In this document: positions 23,516-36,000 of the stretch, in pieces
Position numbering within the stretch: position 1 is the first letter of the stretch
How the letters are laid out: the number at the start of each line of letters is the position of its first letter
Source: Nymphaea colorata
Taxonomy: Eukaryota > Streptophyta > Magnoliopsida > Nymphaeales > Nymphaeaceae
Direction: 5' to 3'
DNA length: 64,000 nt
NCBI RefSeq assembly: GCF_008831285.2
Contig: NC_045138.2
Location: 38,555,115-38,619,114 of the forward strand
The notes under the pieces: generated by a model
The model's input: the letters and a program-made list of their open reading frames with translations, nothing else
The model's database searches: none
What the model was told of the DNA's origin: nothing
Program-made: the position numbers and the translations under genes

Positions 23516-26246
23516 TCATTTCTGCTTGTATATTAGTTTCTTTCAAAAAGTTCACACATATGAATAAGAGAGAGAGAGAAAGAGAGACCCTTTGTTGGGT
23601 AGTCAAGGATACTAAAAGAGCCTACGAATTTTGGCTTTATGTTGCCATAAATCTTCAACTGATTATTCTATGTAAATAGAGAAAGCAGTGTTTTGATACT
23701 GTGGCAAACTCTCTCTCTCTCTCTCTCTTTCTCTTGCATATATGTATATGCATCTAAATTAAACCATCAACTTTGCTATGAAACTCAATCTGAAGAAGTT
23801 GAAGCCTTGGACATGACTCGGCCAGTTAACATGCAAGCTGCCAATTTGGTGAATTGGCAAAAAACATTTAAAAAATAATTTTAAAAATAAATGAAAAATG
23901 TATAAATAATTAACTAATATAAAATAATAAATATATTAAAACCTCGAACTGATTCAAATTGAATCGATCTGCAACCTATTCTATCCGAATCCGCGAAGTT
24001 CAGGCAAAATGACCCCATTCTGATATTTTATCCTAGCCCAAGTCTGATGTGGGCGTTCAAAAAGGAAAGCTTGCGAAACATCATCAGAATTGATAATACG
24101 GTTTCAAAATTCATGTTGAGAATAGAGAATTTTTTGCTATAAATTTCTGAGAAACTACATATATGCGCAGAAATTAGATTGCTTGCAGCAACCAAACAAG
24201 TTTCCAGCAATCGATTTGTGTAGGTTTTACCTGAATCGAGTTAGGATTTTAGGTGTGATTTGAGTTCTGCTAGTGTATGCATCAGATAGATTAAACCAAT
24301 TTTGGCTCTCTTCATGATTGAGTCTCAGGTGGGGGTGATTTAAGCGTATCCCACACCCAAGAGAAACTTTCTTTCATCTTATTCGCAGTTACCTTATTAT
24401 GTCTAAGAGTTAAGGCCAAAGAGAAACAGGGCTTTTATGCATGCTGCATCAAGCTAAGAGACCAAGCACGTCAATGGGTGTTGCTTAAACTTGATATAAA
24501 TGCAAATCACAGACACGGATGGATGATATTTTCTTGTCTATGGATGTTATTTAAATGCCCCCTAAGTGATGGAAGGGGTTAAGGTAGAAGAAGACAAAGT
24601 GACAGCCATGGGGGTTGAAGGCAAAGTGGCAGCCATTGGAAATTGACAGTAGGCTAAGGGGCGTTTGAATGCCAGGGACAAACATCCATGGATAGAGATC
24701 CATAGAGTTTTTTTTCCATGAATGAAAATCCATGAACAAAAATCCGTGGACCAAAAAGTTCTCCGGTGTGTGATTTGCACTGGTATGTAAGTGCGGTAAT
24801 CTGTTTAATATAACATGGCTAAAAATTTTAAGTTGGCAGTTGAGAAGAGGAGTTGTCAACGGTAGCTGCGGAGCTAATCGAAGATTTCGATCCTTGATGT
24901 AAACTAGAAAACCCATGGAACCATTACTTCAATAATTTTGAGGCCCAACTCTTCTTCATTATATCAAATCTTGGTCTTTCAGACCACAATGCAACAATTT
25001 AGAATCTAAAAAAACCAACTACAAAAGAATCTCCATTTAGAGTTATGGTAGAGTTGGTTCCCTTTGAACTTCCAGGTTATCAAATTTTACGAATCCCCAT
25101 TCAGTTCTGTTACTCTGTAGGTGGCACTGAAAATAGAAATTTCTCATTATTGAACTGAACCGGAACACACATTTTTTTGGTTCGTCCGGTGCTAACCACT
25201 TGCAGGCACTTTGGTTATTGGCTTTCTGGCATCTTCTTCAGGCCTTTCAAGTAGGCCCCGATGAACCAGCATTCAGAATCAAAACAAGAGATTAGTTGAA
25301 ATTGAGTGTGCGTCTGAAGATGATAGTGCCTTTGTGTAAAAAACAACCAGGATCATCTGTCAAAAATCAGAGTATCACAAGCCTCAGCCACAATCTGATC
25401 CTGGGGCACCACCACAGTCTCTTTGGCCACCAAAGGGTTCGAGGAGCACATTCCCGATTAGCAGCCAGTCGCTGCGTGCCAAGGTGGTAGTCGGACCGGC
25501 GATGCAGCCTCGTGGCCGTCCTCGCCAGTTAAGAACTCGGATGGCGCCCTTCCTCCAACCACCATGATTAGAGGAGGTCGAAGAAGAGGGAAGGGCGGCT
25601 GCCGTTCCTGCTCCCTCTCTCTTTTCCGGCACGTGGGTAGGAGGCGATCTGCCCTCCCCCTGCCTTTCCACTCCACACGCAGAGGAACAAGGGTCGGGTT
25701 TCTAGCGGCTGCAGTTTCGGCTCCGTCCCTCTCATCCTCCATCCTCTGAGAAGGTGATGCTGCAACTGACCCCTTTTGAGACTATTGCACAGAATTGATT
25801 CTTTCCCCATTGCCAATTCCAGCCTTCATCTTCTTCTTCGATTTCGCCGGAACCCCATGTGAATCAGATGAACTCACCCTAAAGTCCTAAACGAGCGTTG
25901 ACGGTGGGAGGGCAATAGCAGTTGCTGCAGGTGAAGATGAGACAAGTTGCTTGCTCTAACGGTAATATTTTTTTGTGCGCCGATAAATATGGACCGGTTG
26001 AGGTCTGACATTTTATGCGGACAAACATCCGCGATTCTACTCTCCCGAGCAGATCAAACCGTAGAGCGATATACGATAAACAATCTGTTCGGTTTGGAAG
26101 TCGCCTAATGTCGTTGTATTTGTCATTTTCAATCTTGTTGAAATCATTAGCATAAGCAGATCAGATTTCTGCGATTGAAGCTAATCCAACTAAACTTGCT
26201 TATAAAATACATGGCGCTGCTTCTGTCTTGCAGAATACCTAAGTAG

Positions 26247-26378
26247 CTGAACAAGGATTAGATACGCTGATGCCAAGTCGTGCTTAGAGACTGAACAAGG
26301 ATTAGATACGCTGATGCCAAGTCGTGCTTAGAGACTGAACAAGGATTAGATACGCTGATGCCAAGACGTGCTTAGACT
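26247..26378. repeat. 44-bp tandem repeat, three copies
   Basis: The unit begins CTGAACAAGGATTAGATACG and continues CTGATGCCAAGTCGTGCTTA. It occurs at 26247, 26291 and 26335; the third copy has AGACGTG for AGTCGTG and ends early. The near identity implies recent expansion. Confidence 0.9.
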
Positions 26379-26668
26379 GTACACGTCGATTAGCTCCTGT
26401 TTAGACTGGATTAGCCTACAGATTACAGGTCTCTCACATATCGGGTCACCAAGAACGTACAAGCCAGAACATCGGCGAGGTGAAGAAACCGAGCTCAAGA
26501 GTGGCGGCACATCCCATTTATATGTTTCTCAAGGATCACCGCTAGTCTAAGGAACTAACTTAGAATGAGAATCCAAAATGTGTCTTCAAAATCATGGGTC
26601 TGCAAGCTTGCATGGATAAAACCCAGACAAGAAAACAACAATTATAGAAACAAACTGCAACAGCATTG

Positions 26669-26893
26669 AATGGCATGCCCACATATTCGATCAGATTGAG
26701 AAAAAGCACAGCAGACAGATGATGGAGCACAAGGTTCAGCAAAGAGCGAGGGAGGTGGACCTTTTCATGGTTGTGCAGCAACAGGAGAAGCGTCATCGAA
26801 AATTCAGTCGCACCATCTTTTTCCTACTTTTGTTTGAAGACCACAGTTCAACAAATCGACAAGAAGAAGAAGAAATGGTGTTGAGAGCCCCAT
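26669..26893 (+). pseudogene. Orphan coding-like segment, possible relic terminal exon
   Basis: From a plausible CAACAG acceptor near 26666, one frame reads IEWHAHIFDQIEKKHSRQ, then MMEHKVQQRAREVDLF and a Glu/Gln/Arg-rich tail, ending at a TGA at 26893. The charged, Gln-rich composition looks like a coiled coil rather than intron sequence. The frame closes just upstream (TAA near 26616) and no partner exon was found. I do not recognise the family. It may be a gene relic, or an exon of an unrecognised gene. Confidence 0.3.
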
Positions 26894-27179
26894 GAGGCCA
26901 CACCTTTTAGCGCTATACTCCACGAGAGTCCAAACCTGCGAAACCAAGAGACGAAGAAGAGAAATAAGAACAGGAGGAAGAAGCCTCTTCTTGAGAGAGA
27001 GGACAATCCAGCGGACTCAGGTAACCTGGGGGAAGTCGCCGGAGAAGTTGCAATGGTTTTCCACGAGAGCCGGGGTCGAAGTTGCAATGGCTTTCCAGGA
27101 CAAGTTGTCGCAAACATTTTGTTTGAGACAATAATAGACAAACGTGTCTACTGGATCTACGGGTCGGATCGGCAGGTTC

Positions 27180-28085
27180 ACAACGGCCCCCACTATTCTT
27201 TGTCGTCGGGCCCCTCTCGCGCTCTCGCTTTCTTCCCCTCCCTTCCCGTTGCGAAACCCAGGTTCGTGGCACCCGCCGGCTGCTGCACCAGCCGCTAACC
27301 GTGTAATTGGCTATCGAGAGCGCGTCAGAGGTGAGTGACCCAAGTCGATTTTCACTGAAAGCAGATGTTTACAGCTTCCGGGCTCTGCTTCTCCTCGCTG
27401 ATGCCTGTTTAATGTGTAATTATGTATGGAAGCGAGGTGAAACTGAGAATTGGATATTAGACATATTTTTGGGGTTTCTTGTGGTGGAAGCGCCTAAATT
27501 TCTCTCTGCTTCCGCAAAATCGTAATGTTCTTTTGAAATGTTAATGCATCTGAGGTTGTCTTGTTTATTTTACACCCACCTACAGATGGGGAAGTATCTG
27601 GGCGGATTACAATTGAAGCAATGACAAGGAAAACTTGGATGCAATGGTTGAAGCTAGATTTTTGTTTGTTTAATAATCTGTGATTGAAAAATATTGCTTC
27701 AACACATCTTGAGATAAGTTTGAAATGTCCGACGGCTTAGCTCGTGTGTTCCGATTGAGTTACAGGTCAAGACATTGTCTGCCATCACTTGCCTTCCTTG
27801 ATTTTCAAAGGCATTTTTCCCAGTGGACATATTTTCCTTGTTCCCGTTTAGTCTATTAAGTGCAATTTAAATGTACTCTCTTGTGATTGTTTCGATGTGG
27901 ATCTTTAGTGTGCGTTCTTACTGGTATTTAGCATGAAAGATTGATAACTAGGGTGTGTTTGGTTTTTTTTTCAGTTATGATGTTTTCTTGGGTTTTGTCT
28001 TTAATGCAGGAGCACTGATATCCAGTGTGTCAGGATCTGTGAATCATTCCAACTATTTTGGATTACCTTCTTGACTTTATTCAAG
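27180..28085 (+). promoter_or_regulatory. Probable promoter, leader exon and leader intron of the mS23 gene
   Basis: A GC-rich CpG-containing stretch (27180-27330) ends in GCGTCAGAG|GTGAGT, a strong donor at 27330/27331. The acceptor TTTAATGCAG at 28000-28009 lies 76 bp before the ATG at 28086. This gives a leader intron of about 680 bp, as is common in plant housekeeping genes. Inferred from splice signals only. Confidence 0.5.
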
Positions 28086-30525
28086 ATGTCGTTCATGAGA
28101 GGCGACCTGCTTACAAAGACAAGAAAACTCGTGAAGGGACTCGCAATAGCTGAACCTGTCTGGCTTAAAGCCATGGAACAGTACGTTTTTCTTCTGCATT
28201 ACCAAACATTGGGTGTATTGCAATTCGAAATTCATGATTGCGGTTTTTGTTTCCTGGGAATTGATTTATACAGGGCACCGCCTGTCACTTTCCCTCGAAC
28301 TGATGCAAAAATTGAGAAGATTACGCTTCCTGAGGATGTATACGTCAAGAAGTTTTTCAAGAAGCATCCTGATTCTAAATATGAGGATGCTATTAGGTTA
28401 GTTTTCTCCCTTTTTACAGTTAGAATATTATGTTCATCTATATTTTTTGGAGATTGTGGGAATGGGCTGGTTGGAAAGGTGAGGAAAGCCAAAACTGATT
28501 CTATACTTGAACAACATGATACTGATCTTTCTCCAAAGTTCAATATTAATTTTCCTAGGAACATGATGGTGAAGTGTACTTATCTATCAAACATACTTTA
28601 TCCTGAATGAATATTCTCACTCAGAGGGCTTAATGCAATAAAACAACGTGTATGTATGATACAAAATGAAAATAATCACAAATCAGTATATGCACTTCTG
28701 GAATATAAAAGATGAAATAAGCCTCGCACAACCAAAACAAACAGTCTAATCTTATATGCTTAGTAACCATCATCTTCCAATAAAAAGTTTTGTTTCCTAA
28801 CTTGTGTGCAACATAATGAAATGTTTTCCCATTTGCATAGTGATTCTAATCATGAGTAGGATACACACTCTCTCTCGCATTCATGAACTGAGACCATAAT
28901 CGATGTTGCTTTTGCTAGTCTAAATTTCTATTGACGTAGATATTGTTAGCAATGCATGAACAAGAACCTGCAACTCCTTATATGTAATATTTGATCAAAA
29001 TATGTTTTTTCTTGTGCATTCTAGCACTTAAGCCAATATGCACTACACTGACCCCCAATAAATCACTTTATATATATAGATATAACCACTGTTCTTCAGA
29101 CTAAGTACATCTGCTAGCTTTAGAGAATGTATACTTCTTTGATTGTTTTGCCTTATTAACTTGTAGCCAAAAATCAATCTTCCTAAAGAATGAACATGCT
29201 TCAATTAATCCTCAAGGCTCAGATTTTAGCTTTTGAGAATGTATTATTCTTTAATGATTTTGTCTTATCAACTTATAGCCGAAAACCTTTAATCTTTCTA
29301 AAGTTCATACTCCAACTAATCCGCAAGCTCAGACCTTACTGTTGGACAGATGATTATGTGTTCCACGTTAAGCACATGCTAGTAGACGTAGCTTTATTGC
29401 ACAGCCACTTGCACACATAACACAGATGGCATGCTCTGTGATCCTAGTTTATGTTGGTAACAATGTTGCTGGGTTTGATTTCTGATTCGGATGCTAGTCT
29501 TGCTGCATTTTCAACTGATTTTAACTATTATTTGAATCAATGAATCCATAGTCAATTCATATATATCATCTCTATTTTTTTCAATTGACATGTTATTAAG
29601 TTTGATTTGCCACTTATGTGTGCTGCTTAAGGAGGACCTCCTGGGAAAAGATCTGATATGAACCTAATCAAATTAAAATACTGTCAAATTGAACTCTTGG
29701 TCCAATAATGGTTTGGTTAATATATCTTAGGAATGAAGTTAAGTTCGGTCCAGAAAGGATGCCCATCCTGTCTGATCCATGAGCATCATCTATCTACTCT
29801 TTTGTGATGCCTCTTCTGACTAGTTCAAACTTGAAAGACTTATGGTTTCGCATCTGGTTTCTCCATCTTCTATGAGGCTTAACTTCTTGTTTTTTCCGTC
29901 AATAGAAATCCCCTTCTTTAAATGGGATTTTTGTCTTGCTGTTTTCTTATTTAGAGTCAAACTCTCTGATACTTTATCCAGTTTGGTTCTTCCTTACATT
30001 AGCGTTTAAAAGCTCTGTAGGTTTAATGGTTTCGATCCTCCACCTGCACGGGTTTTTGGCTGGCGTGTGCTCGAGTTAAAAGAACAAGGAGTTGGTGAAG
30101 AGGAAGCAATGGCAGTCGCTGATGTATGTGACTCTTTTCCAAGTATTAAGTATTTCCTTCTAAGATGGTTCAGCTGTTTTTTGGTCTTTTCAAGTATGCA
30201 ATTGCCTTATTTTGTTTGAGGACTTTCCATTCATTTAACCATGAAGTTGATTAAGCATATAATTACAAAGGTCTAACTATGTGAAAAGTATTTTTGAGAG
30301 TTATCTGTTGCATGGCATGCATCTATTTGGTAACCAATCATTGAACTATTTTGATCCAACAAGCTGATTAGTAAAAGAGACATGTGATTTCATTTATGAG
30401 AAGCAATCAATATTGTTCATGAAGGATTTACATGAAAATCTCCATATAATTCAGACGGGTATTTATTTATAAGGCATTACCAAAGCCTGTGCTGGGCTTC
30501 AAATTTGTGTATTCTCTACATAATG

Positions 30526-30557
<32 letters not shown>

Positions 30558-31493
30558 ATTTGTTATAGGCTATTGCTATGTCGTTGGACCTCCAGTACTA
30601 TTTATTTGATTCTGCAGTAGCTCGATGCAAAAAGGATTCCAAAAAATAATTTAATAGGTTTAGTTCCAGGTTGATACAAATTGTAGATTTTTTGTTGGTA
30701 CTGAATATAACCTGGCATGTTTCCATCCCTATCATCAACTGCTAAAACAGAGTGTTACTGAAGTTTTGAGTCAGCGGGCAGTCCTTTTATACTGAATATA
30801 CTTTGCTGCGTGATCACCCTACAGTATTCCTGTGAACTCTAAAATTTGACAAACCATGTAATAATCTTGTGGATGATTTTCTGCACACGTTATAAGCCAA
30901 CCAAATCATGGACCCCAGATATTTTTAGTTTTAATTATTTGGATGCTTGTAATTTGTAAAGCTTATCAAATCAGGTAAGGAAAATGCATTAACCACTGAA
31001 CCATGACACTCCTCAAGCATAACACTTTGACATTGATCCAAATTGTCTTTAACATTTCAATAACAGTTTCATCAACTGTTTCTGACCTTCTCTTTCCGTT
31101 TTGAGCCCCAACGGTAAAAAAAAAATTCCATGTTTGATGAAACTGTAAAAATTTTGAAAATTTGAATTACATTTCTTGTGCTACAGTAAAATTCCAGCCT
31201 ATCAAACGCTACCTTAGTGTTAGTCTGAGGCACTTTCCTGTTGCTCACAGATGGAATACCGTGCTGAGAAGAAAGCAAAGAAGAAGGCCTACGTCAGACT
31301 GAAGCAACTTGCACGCCTTCAAGGGAAGAAACCTCCTCCAAATCCATATCCCAGTGCTGTCAAGGAAATCCAAGCAGAGGAAATGAAGTATGTCCGTGAT
31401 CGTTTTACCAACCCGAAGATTCTTGACATTGTGAAGAAGATGAAGGAAGAGAAAGCTGCGAACATGGCTGAAAGGCGGCAGGGTGGCTGGTAG
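28086..31493 (+). CDS. Mitochondrial small-subunit ribosomal protein mS23
   Basis: Component of the mitochondrial ribosome small subunit. Exons 28086-28180, 28274-28396, 30021-30123 and 31251-31493 give 187 aa, all in frame. The N terminus, MSFMRGDLLTKTRKLVKGLA, leads to the conserved PPVTFPRTDAKIEKITLPED block and KFFKKHPDSKYEDAIRFNGF. Next comes PPPARVFGWRVLELKEQG. The C-terminal half is a Lys/Arg/Glu-rich helix (MEYRAEKKAKKKAYVRLKQL) consistent with rRNA contact. I chose the ATG at 28086 because the frame upstream has no other ATG and the acceptor lies just before it. The length fits plant mS23. The large third intron (30124-31250) contains a CT microsatellite and a possible MITE near 31040-31210. 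Confidence 0.88.
29110..29345. repeat. Diverged tandem duplication (about 115 bp) in mS23 intron
   Basis: GAGAATGTATACTTCTTTGA and its follow-on (TTATTAACTTGTAGCC, AATCTTCCTAAAG) recur about 115 bp downstream as GAGAATGTATTATTCTTTAA, TTATCAACTTATAGCC and AATCTTTCTAAAG. It is an old, intronic duplication. Confidence 0.6.
30528..30555. repeat. CT microsatellite in mS23 intron
   Basis: An uninterrupted (CT)n run of about 28 bases. Confidence 0.9.
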
Positions 31494-33027
31494 CAGGATA
31501 TATGCAAATTAGCTGGACATGATACGAAGGTTTTTGCCATTTTTTGGCTGCACTAGATTGTGTTTCACCCCTCTTCTCGAAGTTTTAGATGTCGGATTCG
31601 GATTCAATTTTTGCCTTTAAAAGTCGGATAACAGTGTTCTCGTGAAGATGGAAGCTCTTTGTGTCTAGAAAATCAATACTTTTCTATAAGGTTCACCCAT
31701 AAGAACCCCAGATCATATTTTGTACGATCGACTGCGGTTTTATGTGCTGATAAATCTAAGATAGTTGATTTTGGAATTAGCTGTATCCTTTATGATAATT
31801 AATTTATTGGGATTCAAAGGTAAATGAAGAAAAGTATACAAATCTAACTCTTAACGGCTGAATTTGAGTTCCGATGCAAATTCACGGGGAGGAAACTTTT
31901 AAATACAATTTGAATTGTATTATTAAATATTAAATATAACATTCAAAATTTACGAATATTGAATATAAGGTAAACCGAATCTGAATATGACCAGATGTCT
32001 TTTTAAATCTGAATCTGATCCAAGCTTTTAGTGAGATGTCATATATATATATATATATTGAAGCAATATTCGATTACATATCTGGTCTCGATCCAATTGA
32101 ATGCACCTGCCCACGGATGAAATTCGACGAAAGCTTTTGTCGGATGTCTTATCGTCCGCCCTTATCTCTCTGGGTTTTGTTGCTTACCGTGGATTTAATG
32201 CTGAAATTTAGAATTGTGCACAATCAATTGTAAATGATTTTTCAAAGAAATATATATATCGCCCATTTTCATTGGCCGCATAGTGAATCTGGATGATGCA
32301 ACTCAAGGCTTTTAGTTCTTGGATTGCATCTATTGATCTAACGCGTAGGAATATGCTGTCAGAAAAGGAAAACATTTTGTTCAGGGATCAAGTTGATCTG
32401 CTGAATCAAAGCCCCCCCAAAGCAAACATGGCTTTTGAAAAGAAAAAATTCAGCCTTCGGAGGCCTGTAACTTGGTAGAAGTGATTTGTCAACGTCACAA
32501 GCTACTGGAATATAAAAGAAAAGAGAAAACTTCATTTTGTGGAACCTTCAGTTAATAATTTTTTTTTTTTAAAAAAAAAAGAGAATGGCAGCGACAACTT
32601 ATTTTTCAATATCATTACATTGTCACTATCTTTGCTAATAACTTTGGGTTTTCAGGTTAGCAAAAAGTGTACTCTAAGCAATTATTTACCAATTATTCTA
32701 AAAAAATATAACCCCTCTTCGAAAAATTATACTGGCATATGAATGATATGAACCTTAACTCAATAACCTGATTTTACAAACTGTTCAGACTCCGCTTGAG
32801 TCAAAACTGAAGCAAATGCACGCTAACTCACAAATCTCCTAGCCATTAGAGAGACCGTATTCTTTTATTTCCTACAAAGTCACGGATGCAAAGATTACAA
32901 GAGCATTGTTTGCACCGGAAGGAATATCAGACCACCAAAATGGTCAAAACAAAAAATGAGAGAGAGAGAGGGAGAGAGAGCGCAAGCCTTTACAGGCTCA
33001 AAAAAGCAGAAAAGAGACCTGCATATA
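31494..33027. other. Convergent intergenic region between mS23 and SIS3
   Basis: It contains the 3' UTRs of both convergent genes. The AT-rich block 31800-32060, with repeated GAATCTGA-type words and a TA run, resembles hAT-derived debris. A pure T/A stretch lies at 32565-32580 and an AG-rich stretch near 32955-32980. No coding frame is supported. Confidence 0.5.
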
Positions 33028-36000
33028 TCAGAAACGAGATGGAGGAGATTGATCAGCAGACAGACGCATATCTGGAGTGGTGGTGGCTGATGATCCTTGA
33101 TTATGACCACCGCTGCCAACCGCATCTGGCTCCCCTCCACCACCTGTAATGACCCCAATCTCTATATCCCCATTGAGACCACCATTCTCTGTGCGAGCAG
33201 CAGGAGGAAGCACACCATGCAAGCCCAGTACGTTGCTAATTTGCGACGCAGATGTTGCAAGCCCATAACGTGCACTTCCATTGATCACAGTGCTCCCAGA
33301 AGGTCGACCAGAATCAGCACGAATGTTGTTCAATGCACTTAGATCAAGATTGGGGAATACAGAGCAACGACACCGTGGGCATTTCACATTCAGGCGAAGC
33401 CACTGATCAATGCACTCCATATGAAAGTTGTGAGCACAGGGTAGTCCACGAACCTGCATTTTACATCCAAATAATTCAAACAGAACATCTCTTTAAACAG
33501 GAAAAAACAACTCGGTGCACAAATACAAGACTATGGGCACCAGCATTTTATATTTTTCTTCTGAAAGTGAATACATGTTGATCTATGAGCAACCAGTAGC
33601 CAAACCATATTCAATGCAGAACCCAACAGCTTATGCGATTACATGCATCAAGGTTCTCGAATAAAAGGGAGAACCACCATAACTCGTTCGTTTGCTGCTT
33701 TTTTAATTTATTTTGCTCCTGTTCGTAGAAAATCCTGTAGGTCATTAAAATATCCTCTTTCTCGCTTACCTTTTTTTTTTCAGCTTATTTTGTCTTTGTA
33801 AGTTGAAGATCCTGTAAACCATTGCAATAATCTTTCCAACGAAAATGAAAAAAAAAAAGGTGGATATGCCATGGATATCCGTTCAGAGCATTTATAAGAA
33901 GTGTAGAATCAGTAGATAACTATCACAAGTACATTAGATTCTACCTCATTACCAACACGAAACTCTTCAAGGCAGATTGGGCACTCGCTGCAATCTGTGG
34001 GGACAGCCTTCAGCCGGAACTTGGGGAGTTCTTGAATAAGTGCTTCCACAGCTTCTCTCTGTCCAAAATAATTCTTGTTATAATTGGCGCAATCAATGCT
34101 TGTATCAACAATTTATAATCAAAGTTTGTATCAACAATTATTAGTATAGAATCGGCAAAAATGTTCATCAGGAAAAAGGTCTTAGAGCCATTGAACATCA
34201 ATAAACCAACTATTGAAAACCTGTGTTGTGCTCAAATACAATCCAGGATGGTAGGCAGCTGCATCTTGACCCATTCCTCTCAATTCCTGGCCAGCAGCCT
34301 CAAATGCCCACTCGGGAACGCGGATCATATCTACCAACACCTGAGATGAGATGACAGAGAGACAACAGTGAATATGGGGGACTGACTCCAGAGAGCAATA
34401 ACCAGTTTCGGTGTCGAGGTAAATCATTTCAAAGAAAATTATGGAGAGAACAAGAATGTAATGTCTGCAATAAATCCTCGCGAAGAGATATCCTCTAAGA
34501 GCCTTTTTAATCATGTTTTCAAATTTTATTTCTTATTTTTAGTTAATAAGAACTGAACAGCCTAAATCAGCAGAACCAGACAAATTCGCAAACTGTGTTC
34601 AGTTCCTGTGCTGCTATGGTAAAAGCCCAAAACGAAGTGCCTCAGCCAATACAGGCCCATATGCATTGATACTGACAATATTACTTTCAAGTGCACACTA
34701 CCAAGGAATCGGCCTTGAGTTTTACAAAAGCATACAACAAAAAAGAAAATATAAATTCTACATCCAAATTGCATTCAGGTTGCGCTTGCTTCTCAGCTAT
34801 GATATCAAAGCAAACCTATGAAGCTTTACCATTGTTCCTTTTTCTCCTGGAGCTCTTTCAGTTCTGAAGGAAATGAAAGTCTACCACATAATTGTCACAG
34901 AAAACGCGTTTTTTTCGAAAAAAAAAAAACAAAAAAACATGATAAATTAAATGGCCGTTCAAAATTTTAAAAAAAAACGTGTTTTTTTTTTAAAAATGTT
35001 CAAAACGAAGAAAACACGTTTTTTCACATTTTTCACGTTTTTTTCACGTTCTTTTCAAATTTTTTTCACTTTTTTCACTTTTTCAGTTTTTTTAATGCCA
35101 AACAGTTTTTTTTTTCATTTTCTATTTTTTATTTGTTGCAAATCTCCTTATCTTTTGATGTTTGTGTTATTACTTTCTCACTTATTTTATTCTTTCCCCA
35201 TTTTTAGTTTTTTAAAATTTTTAAAAATTTACCGTATTTTTGCTTTTTTTTCAAACTCGCGGTATTATACCCAAGAAAAACCTCACCGTTTAAAACTCCG
35301 AGATGTTATTTGTGACTATTAACTCGTGACGTTTAAACTCAATCATAGTAGAACATTTCATGAATTTATGAGGTGTACAATGTGCAGCACCAAAGTGATC
35401 TTACAACAATATGTATAACACAGTAGAACTTACACCATATTCTGAAATTGGAATCCCCTGTTGGGCACGTTGTAGATGAGCTTGCCTTCGTTTCAGCCAC
35501 TACAAAGAAAACTTATAATTAGAGTGGTAAAAAATGATAGCTTGTACACAGATTTCTCAATGAGCATTTGCAGTTTGAGTAGGGATGTTCAATGAGTGGA
35601 GCCAACTTGGGCTCGACTCGAACTCGCTCGTATAAGCTCCACTCGAGCTCGACTCGTTTACTAAACGAGTCGAGTTCGAGTTTAAATTAAAATCCGAGTA
35701 ATAAAATGAGCCAAGTTCAAGTTTTAAGAGCTCGACTCGTTTAAACTCGACTTGGCTCGCATACGCTTCATTTTCATTTCTCGTGTTCTCTTTTTTTTCA
35801 TTTTTTATTTCTCCTTCCCTCCCGCTCTCTCTCTCACTCTCCTTCTTTTTCTTCTTCCCTCCTTTTCTTGTGCTGCAACTGCACCTCCTCTCTCCCTCTT
35901 GCTTTCTCTCATGGGCTGCAACGGCATGTTGGAGGACAGAAGGAGGCACTTCCCTCTCACTCTCTCTCACATCTGTCTCTTTCTATCTCTCCTCCTCCTT

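Larger units (their letters stand above)
23516..27000. other. Intergenic region with repeats and orphan coding-like pieces
   Basis: A CT microsatellite lies at about 23709-23730. A stretch at 24550-24780 has GGGGCGTTTGAATGCC-type ends reminiscent of MITEs. A GC-richer segment (25380-25750) is open in several frames, without any recognisable family. A 44-bp triplicate repeat starts at 26247 and a coding-like segment occupies 26669-26893. No complete gene can be supported. Confidence 0.5.

Noticed and set aside
25384-25816. Overlapping frames on both strands in a GC-richer intergenic block
   Set aside because: All are open because of base composition; none shows a conserved motif or splice partner.
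34951-35322. 123-codon Phe/Leu/Lys-rich plus-strand frame
   Set aside because: It is a translation of a T-homopolymer-rich block in a SIS3 intron.
35557-35970. 137-codon minus-strand frame rich in Glu/Arg/Ser
   Set aside because: It is produced by CT-rich and CTCGA-rich subterminal sequence of the hAT element.
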